Below are positions 48,247 to 56,428 of a DNA stretch of 64,000 bases, one piece after another. The notes under the pieces are model-generated. The model searched no databases. It was not told where the DNA came from and saw only the letters and a program-made list of their open reading frames with translations. Numbering within the stretch: the first letter of the stretch is position 1; each line of letters starts with the position of its first letter. The DNA is from JAAAOZ01 sp964496595 (lineage in GTDB: Bacteria > Chloroflexota > Anaerolineae > B4-G1 > SLSP01), in contig CAZCAI010000003.1 of assembly GCA_964496595.1 (NCBI GenBank), positions 24,477 to 88,476 of the forward strand, in the 5' to 3' direction. The position numbers were made by a program, and so were the translations under genes.

Positions 48247-48624
48247 CTATAAAAGCTTCTCCGCGCCCGAATAGACCTCTTCCACCTTCAGGACTGCCGC
48301 GCCATGGCCCGGATGCCGCTCTGGATTCCAGGCCTTCATATCCTCAAAGATAGGACCTTCTTCGTGATATTCGATGCTCCCCTTGATTTGATAGGCGGAT
48401 CCTTCTTCGGTCATAAAAAGAATCGATCCTTTGCTGCCCGCAAGGATGTTTGCCAGCGTTTTGCAGAAGTAGTTATTCGCCACCACGAGGGTGTCTTCGC
48501 TGAACTTCGATACGCAGGTGACGTAGATCGCGTTGGGGATGCCTTCTTGGTTCACAGTGGTTAAAACGACCGGCCCGTCCCGATTGTCCCAAGCTTCACT
48601 GACTTTCTTCGGTAATGTTGTCAT
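48247..48624 (-). CDS. PNPOx-fold protein (small)
   Basis: A 125-aa pyridoxamine 5'-phosphate oxidase-like protein: LTTVNQEGIPNAIYVTCVSKFSEDTLVVANNYFCKT shows the split-barrel strands, shown by LTTVNQEGIPNAIY, and LFMTEEGSAYQIKGSIEYH follows. A flavin- or cofactor-binding function is expected by family. It lies beside a larger PNPOx gene but in the opposite direction. No specific substrate. Confidence 0.82.
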   Translation of the reverse strand: MTTLPKKVSEAWDNRDGPVVLTTVNQEGIPNAIYVTCVSKFSEDTLVVANNYFCKTLANILAGSKGSILFMTEEGSAYQIKGSIEYHEEGPIFEDMKAWNPERHPGHGAAVLKVEEVYSGAEKLL

Positions 48625-48699
48625 AAATTTTCTCCTTGATGGTAGTGAATAGAACCGTCAGGCTGCTTCGTATGGCCCGCCACATCGAGTCATGACCGA

Positions 48700-49662
48700 C
48701 TATCCGGGGCTTGAGCTGGCAGCGTCCCGCAGTCGTTCGACATCGCGCAGCGGCGGCAGGCCGAAGAGCCGTTTGTACTCCCGATTGAAGTGTGAGGCGT
48801 CGTTGTATCCCACACTGTAGCCCGCACTTGCCGCGTCGAGGCCCTCGCCTAACATCAGCCGGCGGGCTTCCTGGAGTCGTATCTGCTTTTGGAATTGCAG
48901 GGGGCTGAGTGCGGTGACGGCTTTGAAGTGATGGTAGAAGCTCGAGACGCTCATCCCCAGATCCTGAGCGATGTCATCCATCTCAAGGGGCTGGGCATAC
49001 TCCTCTCGGAGCTGTTGGATTGCCCTGGCGATGCGGTGGGTATGGCCGTCCTGCACCGTCATCTGGCGAAGCCGCTCACCTTGCTCGCTTTTCAGGAGCC
49101 GGTAGATGATTTCGCGCTTGATCAAGGGCCTCAGGAAGGGCGCTTCGGCGGGCGTATCTATCAATTTCATGAACCGCACGACCGCGTCCAACAGGTTGGC
49201 GTCCAAGGGGCTGACGTTGATCGCTCGCACGTCCGCACGGTTGCGTGCGGCGTCGTACCCCGCCTCGACCATCACGGAGCTGACAAGCGTGGGATCGAGC
49301 CTGATGCAGAGGCTGAGAAACGGCCGCTCCCGCGAGGCTTCGATGATCTGGCTGACGACGGGCAGCTCGGCGGTGACAAGCAGGTAGTGCATGGGGTCAT
49401 AGTGGTAGCGTTCATCGCCGATGAAGACCTCCTTGCTGCCTTGCGCAATCACGCAAAAGGCCAGATGGGATATGCCGTGGACGCATTCCGTGGGCGCGGA
49501 TTCGCGGTGGAGGTGCAGGCCTTCCATCGGCTCTGCTCTCCCATCTGTGCGGATGGCGCGCGCGATTCGCATCACCAGCTCGTCTCTGTTGGCTTGCGCC
49601 TTGCGCGCCTCACGCTCTCCCCGCTGGGGATGGATAGCCTTCATCGTGGTGGTTTCGTTCAT
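48700..49662 (-). CDS. AraC-family transcriptional regulator
   Basis: A 320-aa regulator: N-terminal AraC_N/cupin-like sensor domain (about 30-190; GISHLAFCVIAQGSKEVFIGDERYHYDP, core FCVIAQGSKEVFIG) and C-terminal double helix-turn-helix (about 220-310; MDDIAQDLGMSVSSFYHHFK and SAGYSVGYNDASHFNREYKR). It is divergent from the aldo/keto reductase operon (50025-52306), which is the natural candidate target. Ligand unknown; regulation inferred from position. Confidence 0.9.
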   Translation of the reverse strand: MNETTTMKAIHPQRGEREARKAQANRDELVMRIARAIRTDGRAEPMEGLHLHRESAPTECVHGISHLAFCVIAQGSKEVFIGDERYHYDPMHYLLVTAELPVVSQIIEASRERPFLSLCIRLDPTLVSSVMVEAGYDAARNRADVRAINVSPLDANLLDAVVRFMKLIDTPAEAPFLRPLIKREIIYRLLKSEQGERLRQMTVQDGHTHRIARAIQQLREEYAQPLEMDDIAQDLGMSVSSFYHHFKAVTALSPLQFQKQIRLQEARRLMLGEGLDAASAGYSVGYNDASHFNREYKRLFGLPPLRDVERLRDAASSSPG

Positions 49663-50024
49663 TTCTCCACATCCTCCTCAAGTTTGCAGGATTGTTCAAT
49701 GATCTTCGAGATTTATTATACCACGCTCCTCTTCTGTCTGCTAAAATATACTTAGGATGCAGAAAGATAACAGTTTACAAAGAGTAAGAAGAGGAGATTT
49801 GAAATGGAACCCGTTATCCAATTGATTCAGTTAACGTTGCGGGCTGAACGTGAAATGGCGGCGCGACGCCGTCCAACCGTGGCTCATAGAGATGACCGAG
49901 GGGATGAAAGGGCGATGCTCCCTTCCAAACGGGAGTATCCGCTTGAGGGCGATGTGGTTTACCGTCGACAATCGTGTGAATGTGTGTAGGAAATATACGT
50001 GATAATCGAAAAGGAGGATGAGAG
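49663..50024. other. Divergent control region with a doubtful small ORF
   Basis: Intergenic between the AraC regulator and the aldo/keto reductase genes. An ORF of 61 codons (49804-49989) has an upstream AGAGGAG but its protein is Arg/Glu-rich and unrecognised; it may be a remnant. An AAAAGGAGGATGAGAG ribosome-binding site precedes 50025. Confidence 0.45.
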
Positions 50025-50981
50025 ATGAAGATGCGTAGACTTGGCAACAGCAATCTGGAAGTTTCGGCTCTGGGACTGGGCTGCATGCGAATGAGCTTTG
50101 GCGACGTGCCGGTTGGCAGCCGGCAGGAGATGATCGCTTTCATTCACACGGCGGTGGAGCGGGGCATCACCTTCTTCGATACGGCGGAGGTCTATGGGCC
50201 GTTCACCAACGAGAAACTCGTGGGGGAGGCGTTGGAGCCGTTCCCGGGCGAGGTGGTGATCGCCACCAAGTTCGGATTCAAACACGATGGCGATAAAGGG
50301 CCGAGTCCTACTACGGGCCTGGATAGCCGCCCGGAGCAAATTAAGCGCGTGGCCGATGCCTCGCTCAAGCGGATCCGCGTGGAGGCCATCGATCTTTTCT
50401 ACCAGCACCGGGTCGATCCAGATGTGCCTATCGAAGAGGTAGCCGGCACCGTCAAGGACTTGATCCAGGCCGGCAAAGTCAAGCACTTCGGCCTTTCGGA
50501 GGCCAGCGCGGAGACCATCCGCCGCGCCCACGCCGTCCAGCCGGTCACGGCGGTGCAGAGCGAATACTCGCTGTGGTGGCGGCTCCCCGAGGAGAACGGC
50601 GTGCTGGCCACCTGCGAGGACTTAGGCATTGGCTTCGTGCCTTACAGCCCGTTGGGCAAGGGCTTCCTCACGGGAAAAGTGACCGAAGAGACGACCTTCG
50701 CCGAGAATGACATCCGCGCTCGCACGCCCCGTTTCACATCGGAAGCGATGAAGGCCAACTGGGCCTTGGTGGATCTGGTGACCGAGATCGGAGAGCGTAA
50801 GGGCGCGACCCCGGCGCAGATCGCGCTCGCCTGGCTGCTGGCGCAGAAGCCGTGGATTGTGCCCATTCCCGGCAGCCGCCGGCTCAAGCACCTGGAGGAC
50901 AATCTCGGCGCGCTGGACGTCGAACTCACACCCGAAGATCTTCTGGAAATTGAGGGCGCTCTCTCCCAGATCGAGATCTAA
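50025..50981 (+). CDS. Aldo/keto reductase
   Basis: A 318-aa NADPH-dependent aldo/keto reductase of the YakC/AKR13-like group. GLGCMRMSFGD (about 18-28), catalytic FDTAEVYGPFTNE (about 51-63; Asp/Tyr), Lys in VVIATKFGF (about 82), QHRVDPDVPIEEV (His, about 125), and the NADP site KHFGLSEAS plus GSRRLKHLEDNL. Complete and in frame. First gene of an operon with an NTF2-like protein and a second reductase, opposite an AraC regulator. Substrate unknown. Confidence 0.92.
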   Translation: MKMRRLGNSNLEVSALGLGCMRMSFGDVPVGSRQEMIAFIHTAVERGITFFDTAEVYGPFTNEKLVGEALEPFPGEVVIATKFGFKHDGDKGPSPTTGLDSRPEQIKRVADASLKRIRVEAIDLFYQHRVDPDVPIEEVAGTVKDLIQAGKVKHFGLSEASAETIRRAHAVQPVTAVQSEYSLWWRLPEENGVLATCEDLGIGFVPYSPLGKGFLTGKVTEETTFAENDIRARTPRFTSEAMKANWALVDLVTEIGERKGATPAQIALAWLLAQKPWIVPIPGSRRLKHLEDNLGALDVELTPEDLLEIEGALSQIEI

Positions 50982-51034
50982 GGTGACCGGTACCCCAAAG
51001 AGATGAAGAAGATGTCAGAGTAGAGAAGGAGCGA

Positions 51035-51430
51035 ATGATGCAAAACGAAACCCTGGAACAGGAAGTCATCAAACTCTCTAAGGAGAAATGGCGCTGGATG
51101 GCAGAACGCGACGTAGACGCCCTGGACGCGCTCTTCCATGAAAAGGCGGTCTTTGTCCACATGGGAGGATCCTGGGGGAAAGAACAAGAACTCGACATCA
51201 TCAAAAGCGGTGGCATTCACTACAAGCAAGCGGATATCCATGACGTATCGGTGGCTATCATTGGCACAACGGCCATCCTTTTAAACAGAATTACGCTGTT
51301 AGCCGTGGTCGGCGGCAATGAGGTCACCACTCCCTTTGAGGTTACAGAGGTGTATGTGGAACAAATTGGCAACTGGAGATTAGCGTCGCTCTCATTCACT
51401 AAGCTACTTACTCCAGAGCGACATCATTAA
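51035..51430 (+). CDS. NTF2-like (SnoaL/DUF4440-type) protein
   Basis: A 131-aa cone-shaped-fold protein: a helical start (LEQEVIKLSKEKWRWMAERDVDALDALFHEKAVFVHMGG, core MAERDVDALDALFHEKA) then strands with ITLLAVVGGNEVTTPFEVTEVY and WRLASLSFTKL. Such proteins bind small ligands or act as isomerases/hydrolases. Sandwiched between two aldo/keto reductases in one operon; lower GC than the first reductase. Confidence 0.8.
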   Translation: MMQNETLEQEVIKLSKEKWRWMAERDVDALDALFHEKAVFVHMGGSWGKEQELDIIKSGGIHYKQADIHDVSVAIIGTTAILLNRITLLAVVGGNEVTTPFEVTEVYVEQIGNWRLASLSFTKLLTPERHH

Positions 51431-51451
51431 CGGTAGAGGCAAAAGGAGAAC

Positions 51452-52306
51452 ATGATGCAAACTGTAAAATTGAACCATGGCGTTGAAATCCCTATTCTGG
51501 GCTTCGGTGTTTTTCAGATCACAGATCCGGCCGAATGTGAAAGCTGTGTAATTGACGCGATTCAAACGGGATATAGCCATATCGATACAGCTGCTTCTTA
51601 TATGAACGAAGCGGCGGTTGGCAGGGGAATCAAACACAGCGGCGTTGCCAGAGAAGAGTTGTTTATCACCACCAAACTCTGGATTCAGAGCCATGGCTAT
51701 GAGGACACACTCAAAGCCTTTGACCGTTCTCTGAATCGTTTGCAATTGGATTACATTGACCTGTATCTAATCCATCAACCCTATGGTGATGTGTATGGTG
51801 AATGGCGCGCGATGGAAGAATTGTACCAACAAGGCAAAATCAGAGCCATCGGGGTTTCCAACTTCCATCCTGACCGCATCATGGACTTGATGATTCATAA
51901 CCAAATCACGCCGGCGGTCAATCAGATCGAAGTCAACCCTCTCCATCAGCAAATTGAGACGCAGAAATTTTTACGAGACAACGGCATTCAGGTTGAAGCA
52001 TGGGCGCCATTTGCAGAGGGAAAGGATAATATTTTTCAGAACGAACTCCTGCTATCCATCGCCGCCAAACACAACAAGAGCGTGGCCCAAGTCATCCTCC
52101 GCTGGCTGGTACAAAGAGGCATAGTCGCTCTTTCAAAAACAACCCACAAAGAAAGGATGATCGAGAATATCAGCGTGTTCGATTTTGAATTGAGCACGGA
52201 AGATATGGCGGCGATTGCAACGCTGGACACAAAGACCAGCCGTTTCTTCGACCATCGAGACCCTGAAATGGTGAAGTGGCTGGGGGAACGCCAACTGGAT
52301 GCTTAA
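51452..52306 (+). CDS. Aldo/keto reductase (AKR5-like)
   Basis: A 284-aa single-domain reductase, 2,5-diketo-gluconate-reductase/prostaglandin-F-synthase-like. IPILGFGVFQI (12-22), GYSHIDTAASYMNEAAVG (about 42-59; Asp/Tyr), TTKLWIQ (Lys, about 76), LIHQPYGDV (His, about 109), AIGVSNFHPDRI, and KTTHKERMIENI near the C-terminus. Noticeably AT-richer than flanking genes, as is the NTF2-like gene before it, suggesting separate origin by transfer. It is last of the operon. Confidence 0.92.
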   Translation: MMQTVKLNHGVEIPILGFGVFQITDPAECESCVIDAIQTGYSHIDTAASYMNEAAVGRGIKHSGVAREELFITTKLWIQSHGYEDTLKAFDRSLNRLQLDYIDLYLIHQPYGDVYGEWRAMEELYQQGKIRAIGVSNFHPDRIMDLMIHNQITPAVNQIEVNPLHQQIETQKFLRDNGIQVEAWAPFAEGKDNIFQNELLLSIAAKHNKSVAQVILRWLVQRGIVALSKTTHKERMIENISVFDFELSTEDMAAIATLDTKTSRFFDHRDPEMVKWLGERQLDA

Positions 52307-52485
52307 TTCAGGAGAGGAAGGCGGGTCTTTTGGATTTTGCCGGACATTCCCTTAAGCGGCCCTAAAAGCAGTGCAGATGGACGGGTTTGTGGGGATCACA
52401 GACCTTTTTCACGTCGCTACCAGGTTGCGGGTGGGAATAACACAATTGCACCCGGCGAATTCCTGAAGAGCCAGGAATGCAAGAA

Positions 52486-52716
52486 ATGGAAATCAAACGA
52501 AACGGTTCACAACCTTCTGTCAAAGGTCCCGCCGAGTGGTTCACCGGCGCTGTCCGCATTGATCCCCTGTTTAACGCCGCCGAACCGGGCCGCGTGGGCG
52601 CCGCCGGTGTGACCTTCGAGCCGGGCGCGCGCACGGCGTGGCATGCCCATCCACTGGGACAAACCAACTTCAAAGTCCAATTGGATGTTATCCGCCACGG
52701 GCACGGCGCTGTTTGA
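52486..52716 (+). pseudogene. Truncated cupin gene
   Basis: Encodes MEIKRNGSQPSVKGPAEWFTG and VTFEPGARTAWHAHPLGQT, the first half of a mandelonitrile-lyase-like/carboxymuconolactone-associated small cupin. After GQTNFK the similarity stops and the reading frame ends; the second cupin motif (with the other metal ligands) is missing. The break lies close to the end of another incomplete gene on the minus strand, so a deletion or assembly join is probable. Confidence 0.7.
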
Positions 52717-52823
52717 TCCGCCAGGGTCATCAGCCCCGCGCCGGCGCTGGCGAAGAAGTTGTCGAATAGCTCCCACGTCCAGAGATAGCGCAGACGTTTG
52801 ATGACTTTGTCTTGTCGATTCAT
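52700..52823 (-). pseudogene. Possible truncated gene, unknown
   Basis: From ATG 52823 the minus strand reads MNRQDKVIKRLRYLWTWEL and FDNFFASAGAGLMTLADQT, protein-like for about 40 codons, then runs into sequence antisense to the truncated cupin. Looks like the 5' part of a gene whose rest is missing. No family recognised. Confidence 0.4.
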
Positions 52824-52845
52824 TGGGGTTTCTCTCTTCTTACCT

Positions 52846-53643
52846 CTACACGCACCTTTTTCTGGCCCAGAAGATTGCGCGGGGCGCATCGTCCGTGTAG
52901 GGATGCCCTTCGTAATCGCCCCACCATTGCTCGATGATCAGCCCTTGCGCCTTCAACCAGCCGGCGACCTCGTGGGCGCTCACGGGGTGCTTCTGTTGGA
53001 TGTACGTCCGCTCCCCGACGCGGCCATCGGGCCAGGTGATGCGTATCTGGCGCTCAAAGCGGATCAGCCGCTGAGGGACGTCGTACCAGATGACGCGCCA
53101 ACTCCCCGCCAGACGGGGGCCGTCTGCGCATTCGCCCGTGGGGAAGACCCCCTCGCAGAAGGCGGGATCGTACCAGGCGCGGGCCAACTTGCCCTCCATG
53201 TGGTCGTTGTCCATGAAGAGATAGCCGCCCGGCCGTAGCGCGTTCGCTGCCGCTGCGATGACCTGCGCTTGCTCCTCCGGCGTCGCCAACTCGTAGAGGC
53301 AATTCCCGCCCATGAGCACCACATCGAATCCGGTGGGCCACGTCGTCTGGAGCACATCGGCCTGCGAGAGCGTGATCCGCGCCTGGACAGCCTCCGGCAG
53401 CATCGCGATCTCCGTCGCTGCCCGCTCCAACATCGCCGGCGTGTTGTCCAGTCCTATCATCGTGTGCCCATCGCGTGCCAGCGGGATGAGCAGCCGCCCG
53501 GTGCCGCAAAACGGCTCCAGAATGCGCAATCCGCGCCGGGCGCCAATCAAGCGGCGGATTACGGCGAGATCCGCCGTGGTGGTCATAATCTGATCGTAGA
53601 TTTCTGCCACATAAGCGTCTATATCGTACAGTGACTTTCGCAT
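52846..53643 (-). CDS. Class I SAM-dependent methyltransferase
   Basis: A 265-aa methyltransferase. Motif I ILEPFCGTGRLLIPLARDG (about 46-64), Asp in IGLDNTPAML (about 68), motif III QADVLQTTW, and VVLMGGNCLYELATPEEQ (about 112). Substrate recognition is C-terminal with IRFERQIRITWPDG. ATG 53643 is chosen as it follows GGGAAGAAGG; a longer reading upstream lacks typical codon use. Substrate unknown; not linked with neighbours. Confidence 0.85.
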   Translation of the reverse strand: MRKSLYDIDAYVAEIYDQIMTTTADLAVIRRLIGARRGLRILEPFCGTGRLLIPLARDGHTMIGLDNTPAMLERAATEIAMLPEAVQARITLSQADVLQTTWPTGFDVVLMGGNCLYELATPEEQAQVIAAAANALRPGGYLFMDNDHMEGKLARAWYDPAFCEGVFPTGECADGPRLAGSWRVIWYDVPQRLIRFERQIRITWPDGRVGERTYIQQKHPVSAHEVAGWLKAQGLIIEQWWGDYEGHPYTDDAPRAIFWARKRCV

Positions 53644-54055
53644 CCCTTCTTCCCTCCCGCTTTGTCGTTCGATGCTCAGACTCCGCCCCAGTCTACCACA
53701 GACGCCGCCGCGAGACATCGGCCAATGGAAGCGTTGGGGTTCTGCCCAGGTGGCGAGGTCTTGACCTGCCGATTTGACCAGGTAGCGCTAGGGCTTTCCC
53801 ATTCTCGCTCCAAGGGGATCGCTAGATCCCTGTTTTGCTTACACAAGTTGAAGACACGTTCAAAATATGCCCCAGAGGCGCGGATTTGGCAATCCGCTTG
53901 GAGCGAATGGGATATAATTGCAAAACAGGAAAACCCTAAGGTAGCGCGAATCGCAGTTGACTTTTTTAGCCTCTGATTGTACGCTTGGGGATATATGGGT
54001 GACTTGATGTTGCCAACAATGATTAAAGGCCAGTGGATCTGACAGGAGTGAGAGT
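53644..54055. other. Non-coding stretch with repeat copy B
   Basis: Contains the dispersed 147-bp element (53791-53938). No gene or RNA was recognised in the rest. Confidence 0.6.
53791..53938 (-). repeat. Dispersed non-coding repeat element, copy B
   Basis: Reverse-oriented counterpart of 7483-7629: same order of TAGGGTTTTCC, the palindrome GCGGATTGCCAAATCCGC, GCGCCTCTGGGGCATATTTT, and GGGATCTAGCGATCCCC. Confidence 0.85.
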
Positions 54056-55135
54056 ATGAGTGCGACAGAGCAATCGCAGGTACAAGAAATTTTAGAAGAG
54101 CGACGGGCGGTCATCGCGCGGGAATGGTTCGAGAAGTTGGACGCCTTAAGCCCGCTTGATCTGGATAAACTGGATTGGGCGCCGCGCCTGGAGGCGTTCA
54201 CAGATGAGTTGATCTCCATCCTAACGGCGGAGTCGTTTGATCCTGCCAAGGCGCAGGAGGTTGGCGTCGCGCTGGAGGAGGTGGACAATCTGCAACCCGA
54301 ACAGATCATCGAGATGCAGACGACCTTGGGTGAGGCGTTCTCAGAGAAGATACCGGCGGAGGTGATGCCGTGGCTGCAACCGCGCCTCGTGGCCGTGTTG
54401 GGCGCCTTCCTTACCGGCTTTTTCATCGGCAAGGCGGAGCGCGCCAAACGCTTCGATATGGACGCGATGTCCGACATGGGTCACGATCTCAAAACGCCCA
54501 TCAACGCCATCACCGGCTTCTCGCGCGTCATCCTCAAGGGCATCGATGGGCCGATCACGGATTTTCAGCAACAGGACTTGACCTCGATTTACGAGGGCGG
54601 CAAAAAGCTGCTCACGATGATCGATGACATCTTCCAAGTCGCCAAAAAAGATGCGGCGAAGACGAATATCTACGCGATCTCGTTTCCAGTCGCGGCGCTC
54701 TTGGGCGATGTTATCACGACGGCCCATCCCATCGTGGCGCGGCATGATCACACATTGGAGGTCTGTGGCGTCGGCGCGTTGGGATCGATGCGCACGGACG
54801 CTTCCAAGGTGCGCTGGGTCTTGGTGAACGCGCTGCTCTATACGGCGCGCTTATCCAAACACCGCACGCTGTCACTCACAGCGATGCGCGAGCGCGTGAC
54901 CGATACCGATTGGGTGGTCTTCGAGATCGCCGAGGGATTGCCCGATGAGCGTAAGTCTATGCCCCCGGGGGATGATGAGATGCCGGATCGCGGGACGGCC
55001 TCGCTGGAGGGGGAACTGGGCCTGGTGACCTGCCAGCGATTCTGCGAGCAGTTGGGCGGCGCCTTCGTCCAAGAGGATAATGAGGAAGAGTTGATTCGAT
55101 TCACCGTGCGTCTGCCGGTCCGGGCGCGCATCTAG
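54056..55135 (+). CDS. Histidine-kinase-like protein with degenerate ATPase domain
   Basis: A 359-aa soluble protein. About 1-130 is an all-helical sensor-like region (EILEERRAVIAREWFEKLDAL resembles RsbRD-N). A HisKA motif follows at about 141 (DMGHDLKTPINAITGFSRVI with phospho-acceptor His). The HATPase part keeps an N-box-like VNALLYTA but lacks the DxGxG of G1 (reads EIAEGLPDE) and has a weak G2 (LEGELGLVTCQRF). It may be a dimerisation or phosphotransfer protein rather than an active kinase. Lies upstream of a DegV gene in the same direction. Confidence 0.75.
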   Translation: MSATEQSQVQEILEERRAVIAREWFEKLDALSPLDLDKLDWAPRLEAFTDELISILTAESFDPAKAQEVGVALEEVDNLQPEQIIEMQTTLGEAFSEKIPAEVMPWLQPRLVAVLGAFLTGFFIGKAERAKRFDMDAMSDMGHDLKTPINAITGFSRVILKGIDGPITDFQQQDLTSIYEGGKKLLTMIDDIFQVAKKDAAKTNIYAISFPVAALLGDVITTAHPIVARHDHTLEVCGVGALGSMRTDASKVRWVLVNALLYTARLSKHRTLSLTAMRERVTDTDWVVFEIAEGLPDERKSMPPGDDEMPDRGTASLEGELGLVTCQRFCEQLGGAFVQEDNEEELIRFTVRLPVRARI

Positions 55136-55173
55136 GGCTGTCAGAGCGCCAGGTAAAAGAGGGGGAGAAGAGA

Positions 55174-56037
55174 ATGCAAATCGTAACCGATACGGGTATG
55201 GATATGACAACGGAGCAGCGCGAGGGGGTGGACTTCCATTATCTGCCTCTGACGCTGACGTTAGATGGCAAAACCTACCGCAGCGGCATCGATATCGAAC
55301 CGGAGGCTTTCTACGATGTCTTGGAGGCGTCCGAGGGCCTGCCTACTACATCACTCCCTTCGCCGGGGGAATTCGCCGAGCTGTATCGCCGGCTCGCGCA
55401 AGATGACCCCGATATTCTGTCGGTGCACATCTCCTCCGGCCTGAGCGGGACGTGCAACGCGGCCCGTGAGGGCGCCAGGTTGGTTCCAGAGGCGAACATC
55501 CACGTTTTCGATACGTTGACCCTTTCCGGCGCGGAAGGCTGGCATGTCGAGGCGGCCGCGCGCGCGGCGAAGGCCGGCTGGGGCATCCCGGAGACGGTGG
55601 AGCTTCTGGAGAAGGTCCGCACATATACCGATACTCTCTACACTTTGGCGACGCTCAAATACTTGATCCATGGGGGACGCATCAGCCACATCAAGGGCCT
55701 GGTCGCCTCCGTGCTGCGGATCAAGCCGCTGATCGCTGTGAGTAAAGATGAAGGGAAGTACTATCAGCGCGGGCAGACACGGACATTGCCCCGCGCGATC
55801 TTGAATATCGCGGATGTGATTGCCGAGGATTATCCCCGGGGCACACCACTGCGAGTTCAAGTCCTCCACGGCAAAAATCCGGAGGGCGCCGAGCGCTTGC
55901 GGGAGCGCATCGATTCGATGTTTGCCTGCACGTGGCTGCCCACCTCATCGATTGCTCCGGTGCTGGGCGCGCACACCGGGCCGGGTCTCGTTGGCGCGGC
56001 CTACGCCCCAATGGAAGAGTTCCCAGAACTACCGTAG
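55174..56037 (+). CDS. DegV-family fatty-acid-binding protein
   Basis: A 287-aa DegV protein. VTDTGMDMT (about 4-12), LPLTLTLDGKTYRSGIDI, TTSLPSPGEFAELYRRLA, HISSGLSGTCNAAREGA (about 88-104), and LKYLIHGGRISHIKGLVASVLRIKPLI (core KYLIHGGRIS, about 161). DegV proteins bind fatty acids and deliver them to fatty-acid kinase (FakA in Gram-positives); whether that applies here is open. 38 bp after the kinase-like gene, likely one transcript. Confidence 0.92.
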   Translation: MQIVTDTGMDMTTEQREGVDFHYLPLTLTLDGKTYRSGIDIEPEAFYDVLEASEGLPTTSLPSPGEFAELYRRLAQDDPDILSVHISSGLSGTCNAAREGARLVPEANIHVFDTLTLSGAEGWHVEAAARAAKAGWGIPETVELLEKVRTYTDTLYTLATLKYLIHGGRISHIKGLVASVLRIKPLIAVSKDEGKYYQRGQTRTLPRAILNIADVIAEDYPRGTPLRVQVLHGKNPEGAERLRERIDSMFACTWLPTSSIAPVLGAHTGPGLVGAAYAPMEEFPELP

Positions 56038-56132
56038 GACAGTTTTCTTGCGACTTATCTCCCCGTAAGCGTGATAGCGACGCTCAGATGTGTTAGTTCT
56101 GTACTTCGTAAGGAAATCGTCAGAGGGATAAG

Positions 56133-56161
56133 TTGTTATTTGCGCCGTCATGTGCTATAAT
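56133..56161 (+). promoter_or_regulatory. Strong extended -10 promoter
   Basis: TTGTTA (56133-56138), 17-bp spacer ending in TGC, TATAAT (56156-56161). About 260 nt upstream of the first M23 gene. Confidence 0.75.
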
Positions 56162-56264
56162 TTGGACGTTGGCGGAATTTTTATAACAGTTGATTCAGAC
56201 CAGGCATAATAGTTGCAGAGAACTTTTACCTTGATAGCCGAACCGAAGTCAGGTTAGATTTTGG

Positions 56265-56310
56265 ATCGCTTTTATACACAGATACAGATGTAGAAGCTTT
56301 TAAAAGCGAT
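56265..56310 (+). other. Hairpin in the M23 leader
   Basis: Perfect 10-bp inverted repeat ATCGCTTTTA / TAAAAGCGAT (56265-56274 with 56301-56310) with a 26-nt loop. Confidence 0.5.
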
Positions 56311-56428
56311 TTGATTTCTACTGAAGTATAGACAAGTGTAGACAATCGAAGTGTAATCATAGTCCTTTGTAGTTTGTGCTGACTCACCCAAACTGCTTAA
56401 AATATGCCGCTAATATCTAAATTTGCCT

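Larger units (their letters stand above)
56038..56428. other. Long leader of the first M23 gene
   Basis: Starts with a strong promoter (56133-56161), then about 260 nt with a hairpin (56265-56310) and no ORF. I searched for known riboswitch cores and saw none. Confidence 0.55.

Noticed and set aside
52362..52889. 175-codon minus-strand frame across the broken-gene junction
   Set aside because: It is a composite of a possible truncated gene (up to about 52.70 kb) and the antisense of the truncated cupin; not one real gene.
56160..56428. ydaO-type c-di-AMP riboswitch
   Set aside because: The expected conserved core could not be found by eye, though the leader length and gene type would fit.
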